Source of the DNA: Selenomonas sp. AB3002
Lineage (GTDB): Bacteria > Bacillota > Negativicutes > Selenomonadales > Selenomonadaceae
Direction of reading: 5' to 3'
Assembly: GCF_000702545.1 (NCBI RefSeq)
Contig: NZ_JNIO01000008.1
Location: 1,240,001-1,304,000 of the forward strand
Length of the DNA stretch: 64,000 nucleotides
The first letter of the stretch is position 1. Each line of letters opens with the position of its first letter. A program made the position numbers and the translations under genes. Shown here one piece after another: positions 26,655 through 36,177 of this stretch. The notes under the pieces are model-generated. The model was given only the letters and a program-made list of their open reading frames with translations, made no database searches and had not been told where the DNA came from.

Positions 26655-28228
26655 TATTCGTCCCCCCTGAAACCATCAAGCAATCCATTCACTAGCTCGA
26701 ATACATTTTCCATGTAGAACTCATAATCTTCATTTACAAATCTATCGCCTGTGTCATGCGATACTTTTCTTCTGATACGATTTAACTTATCAATAAGAAT
26801 ATATTTACGCTGGATGTCTCTTTGAGTCAGGAATCTATGTAATTGTGCATCACTCAGATGATAATCTATGACAAGCATATTGATGAATTTTTCTACTATA
26901 CTATTGCCATAAGTCATGTTGATTCTATTCAAAATCGTGTTTAAGTATTTCCAGGTGACCCAATGCAATGTATCACCAGACAATCCAGCATTCCCGCAAA
27001 TCCTTTGTTTATATTCCTCGCATCCATAGATTTTCACATCATCCAAAGCCTTCTGCCGAATTTGCTCAAGTCGAGATTGATCTACGGAACGGAAATATAT
27101 GTTAAATAGCGCTTCAACAACACATCGCGCAAGGTTATTGACGATGTTTTCCTTTTCAAGAAGACTACTTTGTCGTTGCATCAATCCGTATATTCTCTCC
27201 ATATCCTCGTATACATACGGAAATCTGGATCGATATATGCTTAGCATCGGCATTCGTTCCAGCACAAATACACCGTAATCCTTAAGAGCGTTTGTGTATG
27301 ATGGGCTGAGCTTGCAGATCTCTCTATGCAAAAAGTCCTGCATGAGCTCATTGTCCAAATACGCCTTCTCTGACTGTTCAAGCCATTGAATCTGGCGCAG
27401 AAAATAATTGTCATCAACTCCATAAAAATCAAATGGTGACTCGGCACGATATCCCCCGGGATAACTAGGATCAATTATGATTCTCATCCTGAGATATAAG
27501 TTTTTCGGCTTCCCCCTGAGAGCTCTAATAAACATATTTTGGGGAAGTCTTCCTGCTTTGTTTTCCTGGAAATTTCTCTCTATAGCTTCATCTTCCTCTT
27601 CATCAAAGGACTCCAGATCGAAAAACAGGTCAAAAGCCTCCTCTTTAGGGATAGCACTTTCAAGATAGTCGTCAACAACTTTAAGATTACGAAAATATGC
27701 TCTATATGCCTTTTTTAGTCTCGCATGCTTTATTTCAACAGGCGCAAAGGTTTGTGCTTCACCTCCCTCCGCTGTCAGCTTCAAAGGAAGATGCCCTCCC
27801 CTGAATAAAGATATCGTCCCCACATCTCCCTGGTGAAAGTATGGCAGAATCTCCTTTTTTATTGCATTCACAAACATATAGCCATATTGCGAATCAGCTG
27901 ACGCTCGTTCCCGAATCCCCCCGTTTAAATATTCTTCTCCATTCTCTGTGAGTTCCCATGGTCTTCCTATTTCTCTATGCACATACTCCTTAGCCTCAAG
28001 ATGTGTAAGAATTTCTTCCACAAGGCTCTCGGTGGCATTCAAGGTTTTGGAAATCCCCCCTGTTGATAATCCTAACGATACCAGTTTCAAAACCGCCTCC
28101 TCATATGCATCAAGGAAATTTTCCATTGGAGGTGTGGCTTCACACTCAATTGCTAGAACCGGCAAGGCTATATCGATAGCCTGATCGTTGGCATCAAATC
28201 TTCTCATGCTCAATATATCAGCATTCAC
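26654..28228 (-). CDS. Operon protein with winged helix and HEPN-like C-terminus
   Basis: 524 residues from GTG 28228, eight bases after GGGGGAGG; an ATG at 28264 lacks an SD. It overlaps the helicase stop by 11 bp. N-terminal residues about 50-100 look like a winged helix (LGLSTGGISKTLNATESLVEEIL...KEYVHRE). The middle is unrecognised. The last 100 residues are helical and contain RRKVSH near residue 490, fitting the R-x4-H motif of HEPN ribonucleases, followed by helical FYMENVFELVNGLLDGF. If so it is a candidate RNase effector of the operon. Confidence 0.7.
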   Translation of the reverse strand: MNADILSMRRFDANDQAIDIALPVLAIECEATPPMENFLDAYEEAVLKLVSLGLSTGGISKTLNATESLVEEILTHLEAKEYVHREIGRPWELTENGEEYLNGGIRERASADSQYGYMFVNAIKKEILPYFHQGDVGTISLFRGGHLPLKLTAEGGEAQTFAPVEIKHARLKKAYRAYFRNLKVVDDYLESAIPKEEAFDLFFDLESFDEEEDEAIERNFQENKAGRLPQNMFIRALRGKPKNLYLRMRIIIDPSYPGGYRAESPFDFYGVDDNYFLRQIQWLEQSEKAYLDNELMQDFLHREICKLSPSYTNALKDYGVFVLERMPMLSIYRSRFPYVYEDMERIYGLMQRQSSLLEKENIVNNLARCVVEALFNIYFRSVDQSRLEQIRQKALDDVKIYGCEEYKQRICGNAGLSGDTLHWVTWKYLNTILNRINMTYGNSIVEKFINMLVIDYHLSDAQLHRFLTQRDIQRKYILIDKLNRIRRKVSHDTGDRFVNEDYEFYMENVFELVNGLLDGFRGDE

Positions 28229-31200
28229 GATAGCAGCCTCCCCCTTCAACTGCACAGATTTCATATAAACGAGAAAAACAAGGAATTTGTATCAGCGTTT
28301 CCGCATCTCCGTAGACTGCCAGTTGCCTGATAGAACGGCTAAAAGCTACACACAATCTGTTCGGTTTTTCCAAGAAGCCTACAACCGGTGCCTTTCCACC
28401 TCCTGGAGAATTGGAACGAACACAGGACAACAGCACATAATCAAACTCTTTTCCTTGGAAAGCGTCAACTGTACCAACTTCAATATTGGCCTTCTCATCA
28501 TCGTTCAGGAAACTGTCCAAATGTTTTTCGAGCATTTGCGCTTGTGCTAAATAGAATGTGATGATTCCAATGCTTGTTTTCTGATCCACATCCAATATGT
28601 GGCGAACATCCTTGCCAATCACCTCTATCTCTGCCCATCGACTTTTGGAAACGCCCGGAGTTTCAGCACCTCTGGATATGGGGATATTCACAAACACCAG
28701 TGCCTTCCCATGATTAATCTCAGACGAGCTTGCTCTCATCTCCGAAGTGATGTTTTTTGCTGTCTTCAATCTGCCATCATAAAAAGCGTCGCTCACAAAA
28801 TTGCAGATTTCCGGATGCATTCTGAACTGCTGTGTTAAAGGCAATGCTTTCGGTTTTTGGCCCTTTGAAAACATATCAAACAGTCTTTCAAACAGACTCT
28901 TTTCTATCTCTGGAATGTCTCTGAATCTTGGATCCGCTGTAAGCAACTTTAACACATCAGGCTCAAGCATATGAGGCAATTGTTTGTGATCGCCAACCAA
29001 CACTATTTTCTTTCCCATGGACATAGGAATGAACAGGTCTAGCGGATTAGCTCTTGCAGCCTCATCAACTATAACAAGATCATATATTTTATCAGCACGA
29101 TCTCGAAAATCCAGACTTGTCTGGCAAGTAGCTGCCGTCGTCATTGAATATTTTCTAACAATCATCTCGTAATCCTGCCCCATACGAGCCAGGAAATCAC
29201 TTAGGATCAAGGATTTCTTGCTCTCAATGCTGGAAAGAGTACTAAGATAATGGTTAGAGAAGGTATTAGCAATTTTCAATATACATTCATTGACTTTCTC
29301 TGTATCTTTGGTGTCAATGATACTTTCTTTTCTGCAAAAAATTTTGCGCAAACTTCCAATAGCCTTCACATATCGCTCAAAATCTTCGGAAGAATATGCA
29401 TCGTCGCATACCGCCTCAATCGCTTCTTTAATGACATCAGATATTCCCAGTTCATCGTTGATCCTAATATAAGCAATTAGCCGTCTAGCATTTCGCTGAC
29501 CATCATCCTTAAAACTCTCCAGCGAGGTTCTTTGAGCTTCTATCTTTCTAATAATAGGATTCTCATATTCATCACCGGGCTCTGTCGCGGCAGTAATAAT
29601 CTCTTTTGCAATCGCAATAGTTTCATTAGGATATGGTATACTCACATAGCTCAAATAGCGTTTTATCAACGCCACCGCTTTTTCTATCGGCTCTCCAGCA
29701 TTCTTATACGAAAGAAATTCATCGTCAAGCAGTCTCTTTTGAGATATAAATTCAGAGGCTGTCTTATCTTCAATCATATCCTTAATAGCTTCTTTCAACC
29801 CTGTATACCACTTATCCAAGGATTTCTGATACTGTTCTTTACTACCTTCAGATGTTCTTTTCGCTGTTTTTCGATAGGCTGGAATATCTCCCGGCAGTGG
29901 TGCAGAAATTGCATTGTCCACTGCTTCGTTCTGAAAGCTGGAGATTAGGATTTTAGGGCTTTGAAGTATATGTTCAGGATTTATTTTTTGATACTGCCTC
30001 TGCTCAGCCTCAAAAATTTCTCTGAACCTCTCTGCGATTGCCTTGATTACCGTAGTCTTTCCAGTTCCAGGAGGCCCCTGAATAAGTGCAATATCCGGGG
30101 TATTAACTGCTATGTCAAGAGCGGCTACCTGTTCCGGATTTAGTTCAGCTGCACGTTTGAAGTTCCTTCTGAGTTCTTCCGTAACCGCTTTATGGCTCCC
30201 CCAGGAATTCAACATTTCAAAACTGGAAGCGCCAGACTCTATCAAAGCTACAATAGATTTTATAGGTGACCTGTGCTTTATCATTCGTTCTCTCGCAGCA
30301 AGCCTGCGCTTCATGATATAATGTTCCCCCGCTGTATAAAGCTTCAAGACCCCCTTTTTCGGAATCAAATCCGTATCATCTTCGCCCTCAAGGAACGTAA
30401 TCACTCTACTATCTGTGACCTTTTTAATTTTACCAACACCAATCTGCTTCTTATGGCGAGCATTTTTTTCAATCTGCTCTGCGACAGTTTCCGCTTCCGA
30501 GGCTCCGACTTCCTTACCTATTAGCGAATCATCCAGCTCCTGATCGATGTTGAACTCATACGTGATACCGTTCACCTCAACCCGGAAATCATATGATGTA
30601 TACGTAATTTCTCCGAACTCCTCGCTTTCCTTTTCAAGGAGCTTTTTATTCAGCTCATCGTATGCCTCCCACCTGGCAAAGTATGACGCTGGATTGGAAA
30701 TTTTCTCCAAATCTGCTGATAATGCATCATTCACCTCAGCAATATCCGACATCGGTATAAATTTGATTTCTGGAGCAACGAAAATATCAACTGGGATATC
30801 ATATTTGTCCTTCAGGTAGGCTACGCTCTCTGCAATAATTCCTCGTGCAGTATTCTGAGCAACTAAATATCTCCTTCCGCCAATAAAACGAACATTGGCA
30901 TTCTGTCTCTTTTTGTTTTTATAGTTCAAACAGAACAGCGCTGGAATTCCCAATTGATCCCATATATAATCCTGCCGTAATTTTTCAATAGAATGCGCTT
31001 CCTGTAGTTTATTTGGCACGATAATATTTATAGGTGTTTTATACTCCGTCACAGACTGAAATATGTATGTCTGTATTACTATGCATTCATTCTCCACCAC
31101 ATGGGTCAAAAACATACAACGATAAGCATTTTCACGTTCACCTTCAAATAGATCCAAAAGATAATCTGCTATTTTAGGGCCAGCCTTGCATAGCACAGGT

Positions 31201-31364
31201 TTCTTGCTCTGCACATTTTTCCCATACTGGCTGGCAAGAAATACCAATCTCTCATGTGTCGGTTCAATTCGAATCAAGTTACCGGGCTGAAAGTCAGCAG
31301 AAGAATCTTCATAGCTAAGTTTGATCTTAAGCCCCATTGCCGAATAAATTTCAGATATCTTCAT
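28218..31364 (-). CDS. SF1 (Upf1-like) helicase
   Basis: 1048 residues; ATG overlaps the kinase stop (ATGA). The N-terminal 400 residues are unrecognised, with a barrel-like stretch at about 300-350. Motif I is GPPGTGKTT (about 430), motif II VIVDEAARANP (about 765), motif III LVGDHKQLPHML, motif IV region LTQQFRMHPEICNFV, motif V VDAFQGKEFDYVLLS, motif VI RLCVAFSRSIRQL. A long insertion (about 500-740) separates motifs I and II, as in 1B/stalk-type SF1B enzymes. No fused nuclease is seen. It probably translocates on RNA or DNA for the McrBC-like complex. Confidence 0.9.
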   Translation of the reverse strand: MKISEIYSAMGLKIKLSYEDSSADFQPGNLIRIEPTHERLVFLASQYGKNVQSKKPVLCKAGPKIADYLLDLFEGERENAYRCMFLTHVVENECIVIQTYIFQSVTEYKTPINIIVPNKLQEAHSIEKLRQDYIWDQLGIPALFCLNYKNKKRQNANVRFIGGRRYLVAQNTARGIIAESVAYLKDKYDIPVDIFVAPEIKFIPMSDIAEVNDALSADLEKISNPASYFARWEAYDELNKKLLEKESEEFGEITYTSYDFRVEVNGITYEFNIDQELDDSLIGKEVGASEAETVAEQIEKNARHKKQIGVGKIKKVTDSRVITFLEGEDDTDLIPKKGVLKLYTAGEHYIMKRRLAARERMIKHRSPIKSIVALIESGASSFEMLNSWGSHKAVTEELRRNFKRAAELNPEQVAALDIAVNTPDIALIQGPPGTGKTTVIKAIAERFREIFEAEQRQYQKINPEHILQSPKILISSFQNEAVDNAISAPLPGDIPAYRKTAKRTSEGSKEQYQKSLDKWYTGLKEAIKDMIEDKTASEFISQKRLLDDEFLSYKNAGEPIEKAVALIKRYLSYVSIPYPNETIAIAKEIITAATEPGDEYENPIIRKIEAQRTSLESFKDDGQRNARRLIAYIRINDELGISDVIKEAIEAVCDDAYSSEDFERYVKAIGSLRKIFCRKESIIDTKDTEKVNECILKIANTFSNHYLSTLSSIESKKSLILSDFLARMGQDYEMIVRKYSMTTAATCQTSLDFRDRADKIYDLVIVDEAARANPLDLFIPMSMGKKIVLVGDHKQLPHMLEPDVLKLLTADPRFRDIPEIEKSLFERLFDMFSKGQKPKALPLTQQFRMHPEICNFVSDAFYDGRLKTAKNITSEMRASSSEINHGKALVFVNIPISRGAETPGVSKSRWAEIEVIGKDVRHILDVDQKTSIGIITFYLAQAQMLEKHLDSFLNDDEKANIEVGTVDAFQGKEFDYVLLSCVRSNSPGGGKAPVVGFLEKPNRLCVAFSRSIRQLAVYGDAETLIQIPCFSRLYEICAVEGGGCYREC

Positions 31365-32839
31365 TGCACTTCCTCCAAAAACTTAGCCATACGAATAAAG
31401 GAGCACTTTTTCCCGCCAATCTTAATGGTTACATTTAACTCAAAATAGATGCAATCTCCATTTTCAATTTTGACCGCTTCATGATTGCCTAGATTAATAT
31501 ATTCATGTTCCTTACATTTTGAGATTGATGTACCTCTTGCAGTTTTTACCGCATAAGTACCAGCTCTCAGCTTTCTAATCACAACACCGCTCTTGGAAAA
31601 TTCATTATAAGCCCAATATCCGTCATCATTTTTGGCTATAGAAAGGTAATTATCCGCTACCCTTGCTGTTTGTGACGGATTATCATATCTGAGAACATAC
31701 AATCTTTTAATCTGATTTTTCCCATCTCTTAAAATATAAGAATTAACCAGTTTCCCCTGCGGACTGCCATTAATAATATTTCCGTTCCTATAATCATCGC
31801 CTTCTGTCAAAACATCGTAAAAATTCAGTCTAGCCTTAGGCTTAGATATTGAATCACACCAAGGGCACCCATCATATGCAATTCCGGTTTTTCTTGGGAA
31901 ATACCATGCTCCGCATGAAGGACATTTGATTACCTTGTTGCTAGCTTCCAACAAGGCAACTTCAAATTCTTGAGCTGAAGGACGCATCATTCTGTTAGTT
32001 TTACCGTCAACAAAGCATCGACGGAAAAGTCTCTTCAGCTTATCAGTAAACACAACATCAGCAGGTAACATATTTGTAGAATTGTCATCCGTGACATATT
32101 CGCACTTGCCAGCAAGTGCCGCTTCTTCATCCTCTGGATTTCCGTCCAGAATATTATCGCTTATATAAGGATGACCGACCCTAAGCAGTTCAAATAAAAT
32201 AACTGCAAGAGAGTAATTGTCTGATAATACATCAGGATTCCTCTGCCTGTTAATAACCTCCGGTGCAATGTAACGGGGCGTACCAAGCACAGAGGCTGCA
32301 CCTTTTCCAGCAATATAGATATTGTCTGTATCTATCATCTTTATCGATGCGGTCTTACATCCTGTTTTTACCAGAATATTGTTGCCGGAAATGTCACAAT
32401 ACGAGAGATTTACCCTTTCCAGCGCTCCGAATGCCTTCGCAATTATGTAACCTATGAAAATTCTTTCCCTAAGCCCAAGGCCTTTGTTGTACCATTCAAA
32501 AAAAGGTATTTTTTGATCCGGAATCAGATAAGAATTCAACGGCTTATGATCCACCACCTTTTCCATGACATATCCAACATATGGTTCACTCACAATATCC
32601 TCAATTGCAACGAAATTAGGCGGAACTTTAACCTCGCGGATAAAATGCAGGCGCTCCAGAATATCCTCATCTATATTTTTTGATCCAGATGGATAATAAA
32701 GCTTTATCATTTTGGCCCCAGTGCTGTCCTCATAAACAATTCCCTGAGATCCATATCCGACCATCTTCTCTAAGCGATGCTTATTTCCTTCTATAGTGAT
32801 AATCGTCTCACCAATCAGGTTTTGCATTCTTTCGCTCAT
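31361..32839 (-). CDS. Ser/Thr protein kinase with zinc ribbon (TerY-P triad kinase)
   Basis: 492 residues. N-terminal kinase domain: G-loop GYGSQGIVY, Lys in MIKLYYP, catalytic loop SYCDISGNNILV (Asp about 148, HRD replaced by YCD), DTDN in place of DFG, and YIAPEV. A CPSCGAWYF...CPWC zinc ribbon follows near residue 303, then a beta-rich C-terminal domain of about 140 residues, possibly FHA-like. It overlaps the PP2C gene by about 30 bp and the helicase start by 4 bp. Zinc-ribbon kinases of this kind pair with TerY-like VWA and PP2C proteins. Confidence 0.88.
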   Translation of the reverse strand: MSERMQNLIGETIITIEGNKHRLEKMVGYGSQGIVYEDSTGAKMIKLYYPSGSKNIDEDILERLHFIREVKVPPNFVAIEDIVSEPYVGYVMEKVVDHKPLNSYLIPDQKIPFFEWYNKGLGLRERIFIGYIIAKAFGALERVNLSYCDISGNNILVKTGCKTASIKMIDTDNIYIAGKGAASVLGTPRYIAPEVINRQRNPDVLSDNYSLAVILFELLRVGHPYISDNILDGNPEDEEAALAGKCEYVTDDNSTNMLPADVVFTDKLKRLFRRCFVDGKTNRMMRPSAQEFEVALLEASNKVIKCPSCGAWYFPRKTGIAYDGCPWCDSISKPKARLNFYDVLTEGDDYRNGNIINGSPQGKLVNSYILRDGKNQIKRLYVLRYDNPSQTARVADNYLSIAKNDDGYWAYNEFSKSGVVIRKLRAGTYAVKTARGTSISKCKEHEYINLGNHEAVKIENGDCIYFELNVTIKIGGKKCSFIRMAKFLEEVQ

Positions 32840-33551
32840 ATTTTACAACTCCTACGGTTCGGTCATCTGAGCTAAACTCTGATATATCAATCACCAGAGT
32901 CTCCAACTCTTTCTGAAGTTCATCCTCCGATGTCTCTGTTTCAATCGAAGCTACCAGTTCCAGTTCTTTGCCTTCTTGAATTCCATTTGCAACCCCATCT
33001 GTACAGGCAAATATTACATAAGGCACATACATATCCAGCCTGAACTCTGATGTCCAGAAATCATCTGCCTTAACACCTTTATTTAAACACATTGTCTGAT
33101 TTGCGAACAAATTGGTATCTATTGGAGCACAGCACTGCATCCCTCTGGATGTAACTGCAAGTATTCCATCACCAATGGAAAAAAGCACAATCTTATTTCC
33201 AAATTTCATAACAGCCTTTAAAGTAGCACAGCATTCATCAGCTTTCATGCCTCCTAACAGTCTCTTCCACTCGGCTATAATTTTTTCCGGCAGCCTGCTA
33301 CAATCATGGTCATTCTGCGCCTCTTTAACTGAATAAAATGCTAGCTTCACAGAAGTCACTGCCGCCTGAGAACCGACATCTGCCTTTGCACATGATCCGA
33401 CACCATCAGAAACAGCCATTGCAAAGTCCTCATTTTCGATTATAAACATTGCTGCGTCCTGATTTGTAACTCCATGGATTACATGACTGACTCCCGTGTC
33501 TGAAACAGTCACAAATGTATAATCTCCATGCTGCTCACTCTTGGCGATCAT
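32808..33551 (-). CDS. PP2C-family Ser/Thr phosphatase (TerY-P triad phosphatase)
   Basis: 247 residues. PP2C metal-ligand motifs are visible: NQDA near residue 28, MAVSDGVGSCAKAD (about 47), VIFACTDGVANG (about 183) and SSDDRTVGVV (about 232). Short single-domain enzyme without TM segments. ATGA overlap with the VWA gene and a longer overlap with the kinase gene imply translational coupling. Expected to reverse the kinase's phosphorylation of an operon component. Confidence 0.9.
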   Translation of the reverse strand: MIAKSEQHGDYTFVTVSDTGVSHVIHGVTNQDAAMFIIENEDFAMAVSDGVGSCAKADVGSQAAVTSVKLAFYSVKEAQNDHDCSRLPEKIIAEWKRLLGGMKADECCATLKAVMKFGNKIVLFSIGDGILAVTSRGMQCCAPIDTNLFANQTMCLNKGVKADDFWTSEFRLDMYVPYVIFACTDGVANGIQEGKELELVASIETETSEDELQKELETLVIDISEFSSDDRTVGVVKYERKNAKPDW

Positions 33552-34243
33552 ATGACAATATCCTCTGCATCAATATCAAACAGAGGAGCTACGACAGATG
33601 TTTCATTCGGATTGACACTATGCATACGAGCAACCGTTGACATTGTTACCCATCGGAAGAATTTGGCAATTCCAGAAACATCTTTCGTTCTTATTACCGG
33701 AACCTCAGGATCATCAATGAAAGCCTTAAGCATCTCAGTATCAGCATCATCTCCGATTCCTAATGCAAGGCGCTGACATTTAGCCGATCGTACTCCTGAA
33801 TGAAGATTTTTAAGCGGCTCCCAATCGAAATAATTCTTTCTGCTGTACATCTCTTCAGAACAATCTGTAGGAATACCGTCACTAATCAGAACAATTGTAG
33901 GAGTATAGGCTCTGGACGTAACAATCCCCCTATCTTCGATCATTTTCTGCACAGTTTCAAATGCCTGCCCCATTGGTGTGTTTCCACCCGCAGTAAGTTC
34001 TGATAAGGACAACCCTGTGATATCCTCCAAAGGCTGAACAAGTCTTACCTCACCGCCAAAAGTAATAATCGACAGCTGAAACTTGCCTCGTATATCATCC
34101 ACCCCATTTAATGTAGTAAGCATCTCACGCAAAGCAAGATTCAGTTCATTTATTTTTCCGCCCATCATACTTCCGGATGTATCGGCAAGTATAAAAATTG
34201 GAAGGGGTCTAGGTTCCCTTGCCACATAACTGTTAAGCCCCAT
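33548..34243 (-). CDS. TerY-like VWA-domain protein
   Basis: 231 residues; ATG 34243 follows AAAAGGAG. A complete MIDAS is present: DTSGSM (about 20), the Thr in GGNTPMGQAF (about 85), and Asp in VLISDGIPTD (about 122). First gene of the seven-gene operon. TerY-like VWA proteins form a conserved triad with a PP2C phosphatase and a kinase and are thought to act as metal-dependent protein-binding adaptors. No clear promoter is seen; the upstream DNA is a decayed Rpn nuclease gene. Confidence 0.92.
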   Translation of the reverse strand: MGLNSYVAREPRPLPIFILADTSGSMMGGKINELNLALREMLTTLNGVDDIRGKFQLSIITFGGEVRLVQPLEDITGLSLSELTAGGNTPMGQAFETVQKMIEDRGIVTSRAYTPTIVLISDGIPTDCSEEMYSRKNYFDWEPLKNLHSGVRSAKCQRLALGIGDDADTEMLKAFIDDPEVPVIRTKDVSGIAKFFRWVTMSTVARMHSVNPNETSVVAPLFDIDAEDIVI

Positions 34244-34331
34244 TGCTTAGCACTCCTTTTTCTCTTACCTTATCTTTCCAACTGCTCCATGCCACAATCA
34301 AAAATGCTTTCACTCAAATTGCATATCGTTC

Positions 34332-34710
34332 TCAACTGCTTATAACAGCTACATATTTTTCTTGTTCCTCTTCCGAAATACATATTATTTCCATTGCAGG
34401 TTGTACAGATACCTTCAAACTTGCCATTACGCTCTGAATTGCTTTTACACGCTCATCATCTCTGCCACATTCATAAATGCCTTCGCTCAAATTACACATC
34501 GTTCTCAGCTCCTACTCCATCTCACCTGTGACTTCAATATCGAACTTTTTCTTGAGATTTTTACTTTTCTCTTCTGCTGATTTATTGATTTTCTGGAATA
34601 TGACCTGTAGCATAGATAGCATCTGATTTCGCACTGGCCCAAGTGCCAAGTATACTATCACTATATTGAGCGAGTCATAATGTTCTTGAAATTCCTTATA
34701 CTTTCCAAAC
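34332..34710 (-). pseudogene. C-terminal remnant of an Rpn/PD-(D/E)xK-type transposase-nuclease
   Basis: The frame reads YKEFQEHYDSLNIVI, LGPVRNQMLSMLQVIFQKI, KKKFDIEVTGEME, amber TAG, ELRTMCNLSEGIYECG, ending in an EEEQEKYVAVISS-like tail. MCNLSEGI and the preceding spacing are typical of the C-terminus of Rpn family proteins. The catalytic N-terminus is missing. A second partial tail (RTICNLSESIFDCG, 34262-34332) directly follows, a small tandem duplication. Confidence 0.65.
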
Positions 34711-35520
34711 TAAATGTCGTTCTGTCATACGATAGCAGTTGATGAGATTTCTGTCTGCAGAAGTTTCCATGCATATCCAGTCTAAAATCCCGCCGAAAAC
34801 TTAACCTACAATTCCAAAACCTAGTATTCACAAGGGGTCACGGCATTTCAAGCACGATTTTAGGGCTTCGTATGGCAAGTTTTATAACGCTACCGAAAAC
34901 GCCATGAACCATTGATATTATTGAGTTCTTGGCGTAGGGTAAAAAAATCTCCAGGATTTTAGGAGCCAAATGGTGTAAACCTTCTTGATTCCACTGTAAT
35001 CCGGGCGTGTTTTATAAAAGGGCATATGGAGGTTACAGATTTTGTCCGTTCAATGCGTACATAATTGTCCAGTATAACTCTTTAACGCCTGCAATTACGC
35101 AGAAAATGTTCACTATACGTGGCAAACGGACTAAAAACAACATAAAAATCTGTTACCACAAATCAGCCCGCATTGAAACATGCCATAAATACGCCCACAA
35201 AATAGTGAAACATCATCTCTAAGCTATCTATTTCTCAAAAAAGAATGTCTCCATCCCTATGTCCACCGCTTGGGTGATTGTTAAATACATCCACAGCAAT
35301 CAACCTCAAAGCTTCCTGCCACCAACCTGCCACAAATGCCACCCCCAGAACTTCATACCCCTCCCAGGAACCCTCCGTCATACTTGAAACTTTGTGATGC
35401 GCACCTGTCTTTATCAAATATAGTAAATTTTCTTAAGATAAAATCTAGTCCCCTATGAATCGCTGGATTTGTTCAAGAAGTATCCAGTATGCCTTACCTT
35501 ACGGCAGCCAAATAAATGAT
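34711..35520. other. Gene-less AT-rich stretch
   Basis: Only short unconvincing open frames on both strands and no recognisable domain, RNA or repeat. Probably decayed mobile DNA upstream of the defence operon. Confidence 0.4.
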
Positions 35521-35548
35521 ACCCCCTAATGCGTCCACATTAGGGGGT
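35521..35548. repeat. Strong inverted repeat
   Basis: ACCCCCTAATG/CATTAGGGGGT, an 11-bp perfect stem with a 6-nt loop, upstream of the small hydrophobic ORFs. It could be a terminator, though no T-run follows. Confidence 0.5.
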
Positions 35549-35626
35549 GCGAGGTCAAGCTTTCAGTCCTCGTTAAAAAACTGACAGCTCATGTTTTCCA
35601 CCGTGCCCATGAAAGGTGGTAGGAGC

Positions 35627-35722
35627 ATGCAGGAAAGATTCCTCTGGGTGCTTGATGCAGTAGCTAAAGCCTTAGTCGCAGCAGCAATCCAAGCAATCCT
35701 GAAGTGGTATTTCGGGATTTAA
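35627..35722 (+). CDS. 31-residue hydrophobic peptide (toxin-like)
   Basis: ATG 35627 follows GGTAGGAGC. One TM-like segment (LWVLDAVAKALVAAAIQAIL) ends in KWYFGI. The leader can fold CCACC/GGTGG next to the SD. Size and character suit a type I toxin or similar membrane peptide; unproven. Confidence 0.45.
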   Translation: MQERFLWVLDAVAKALVAAAIQAILKWYFGI

Positions 35723-35771
35723 CCCAATGAACATCCTGTATGCCATGTGCTTGCAAGTAGCGCACGGCACG

Positions 35772-35811
35772 GAGAGAGGGGCAACGACACGGCACTGTCG
35801 TTCCTCTTTCC
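35772..35811. repeat. Hairpin between the two small ORFs
   Basis: GAGAGGGGCAACGACA / TGTCGTTCCTCTTTC imperfect stem with a short loop; possible 3' end of the 31-codon gene's mRNA. Confidence 0.45.
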
Positions 35812-35926
35812 TGCCAATATTATTGTTGCATGAATCTTAGATTATGTCAAGGTTCGTGCATTTTTTGATTGGCAGCATCCATGATGGGCGTCGAAAGCCC
35901 GCTGCCACACTTAGGAGGTGTTTATC

Positions 35927-36133
35927 ATGGAAAACGTTACTTTGGAAAACATTGCCGTAGTTCTTAAGTTCATTGCCTATATTGGCAGTGGACTGGGGGC
36001 AATAACCCTCGTCTCTCTTGCCGCCGCAAGGTGGTGGGAGACTGATGAGTCCCACCGCAAGGAGGTGGCGCCCTTAAAGGCGCGTGTCCTCCGCCGCCAG
36101 AGAGAGGCGGCAAGGGAAAAGACCGACAAGTGA
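35927..36133 (+). CDS. 68-residue single-TM basic-tailed protein (candidate type I toxin)
   Basis: ATG 35927 is preceded by AGGAGGTG. One TM helix (about 9-34) ends in WWE, then a strongly charged Arg/Lys/Glu tail. The 5' leader folds into a stable hairpin (GGCAGC..GGGC/GCCC GCTGCC) directly upstream of the SD. The 3' end is overlapped by a convergent small RNA gene with its own promoter and terminator. Leader structure, TM peptide and 3' antisense RNA are hallmarks of type I toxin-antitoxin loci. No known toxin family is recognised. Confidence 0.6.
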   Translation: MENVTLENIAVVLKFIAYIGSGLGAITLVSLAAARWWETDESHRKEVAPLKARVLRRQREAAREKTDK

Positions 36134-36172
36134 TTGTCGGTCGGGTGACTAAATTTCCACAAGCTTAGTCAA
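36115..36172 (-). ncRNA. Small RNA 1, antisense to the 3' end of the 68-codon gene
   Basis: About 58 nt. Two hairpins: GACTAAGCTT..TTTAGTC (36147-36170), then GACCGACAA/TTGTCGGTC (36121-36142) followed by TTTT. It overlaps the last 19 nt of the 68-codon gene. The consensus promoter at 36178-36206 drives it. Confidence 0.6.
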
Positions 36173-36177
36173 CCTCA

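Noticed and set aside
35235-35417. 60-codon minus-strand open frame
   Set aside because: No SD, no recognisable sequence, in a decayed region; not enough to call a gene.
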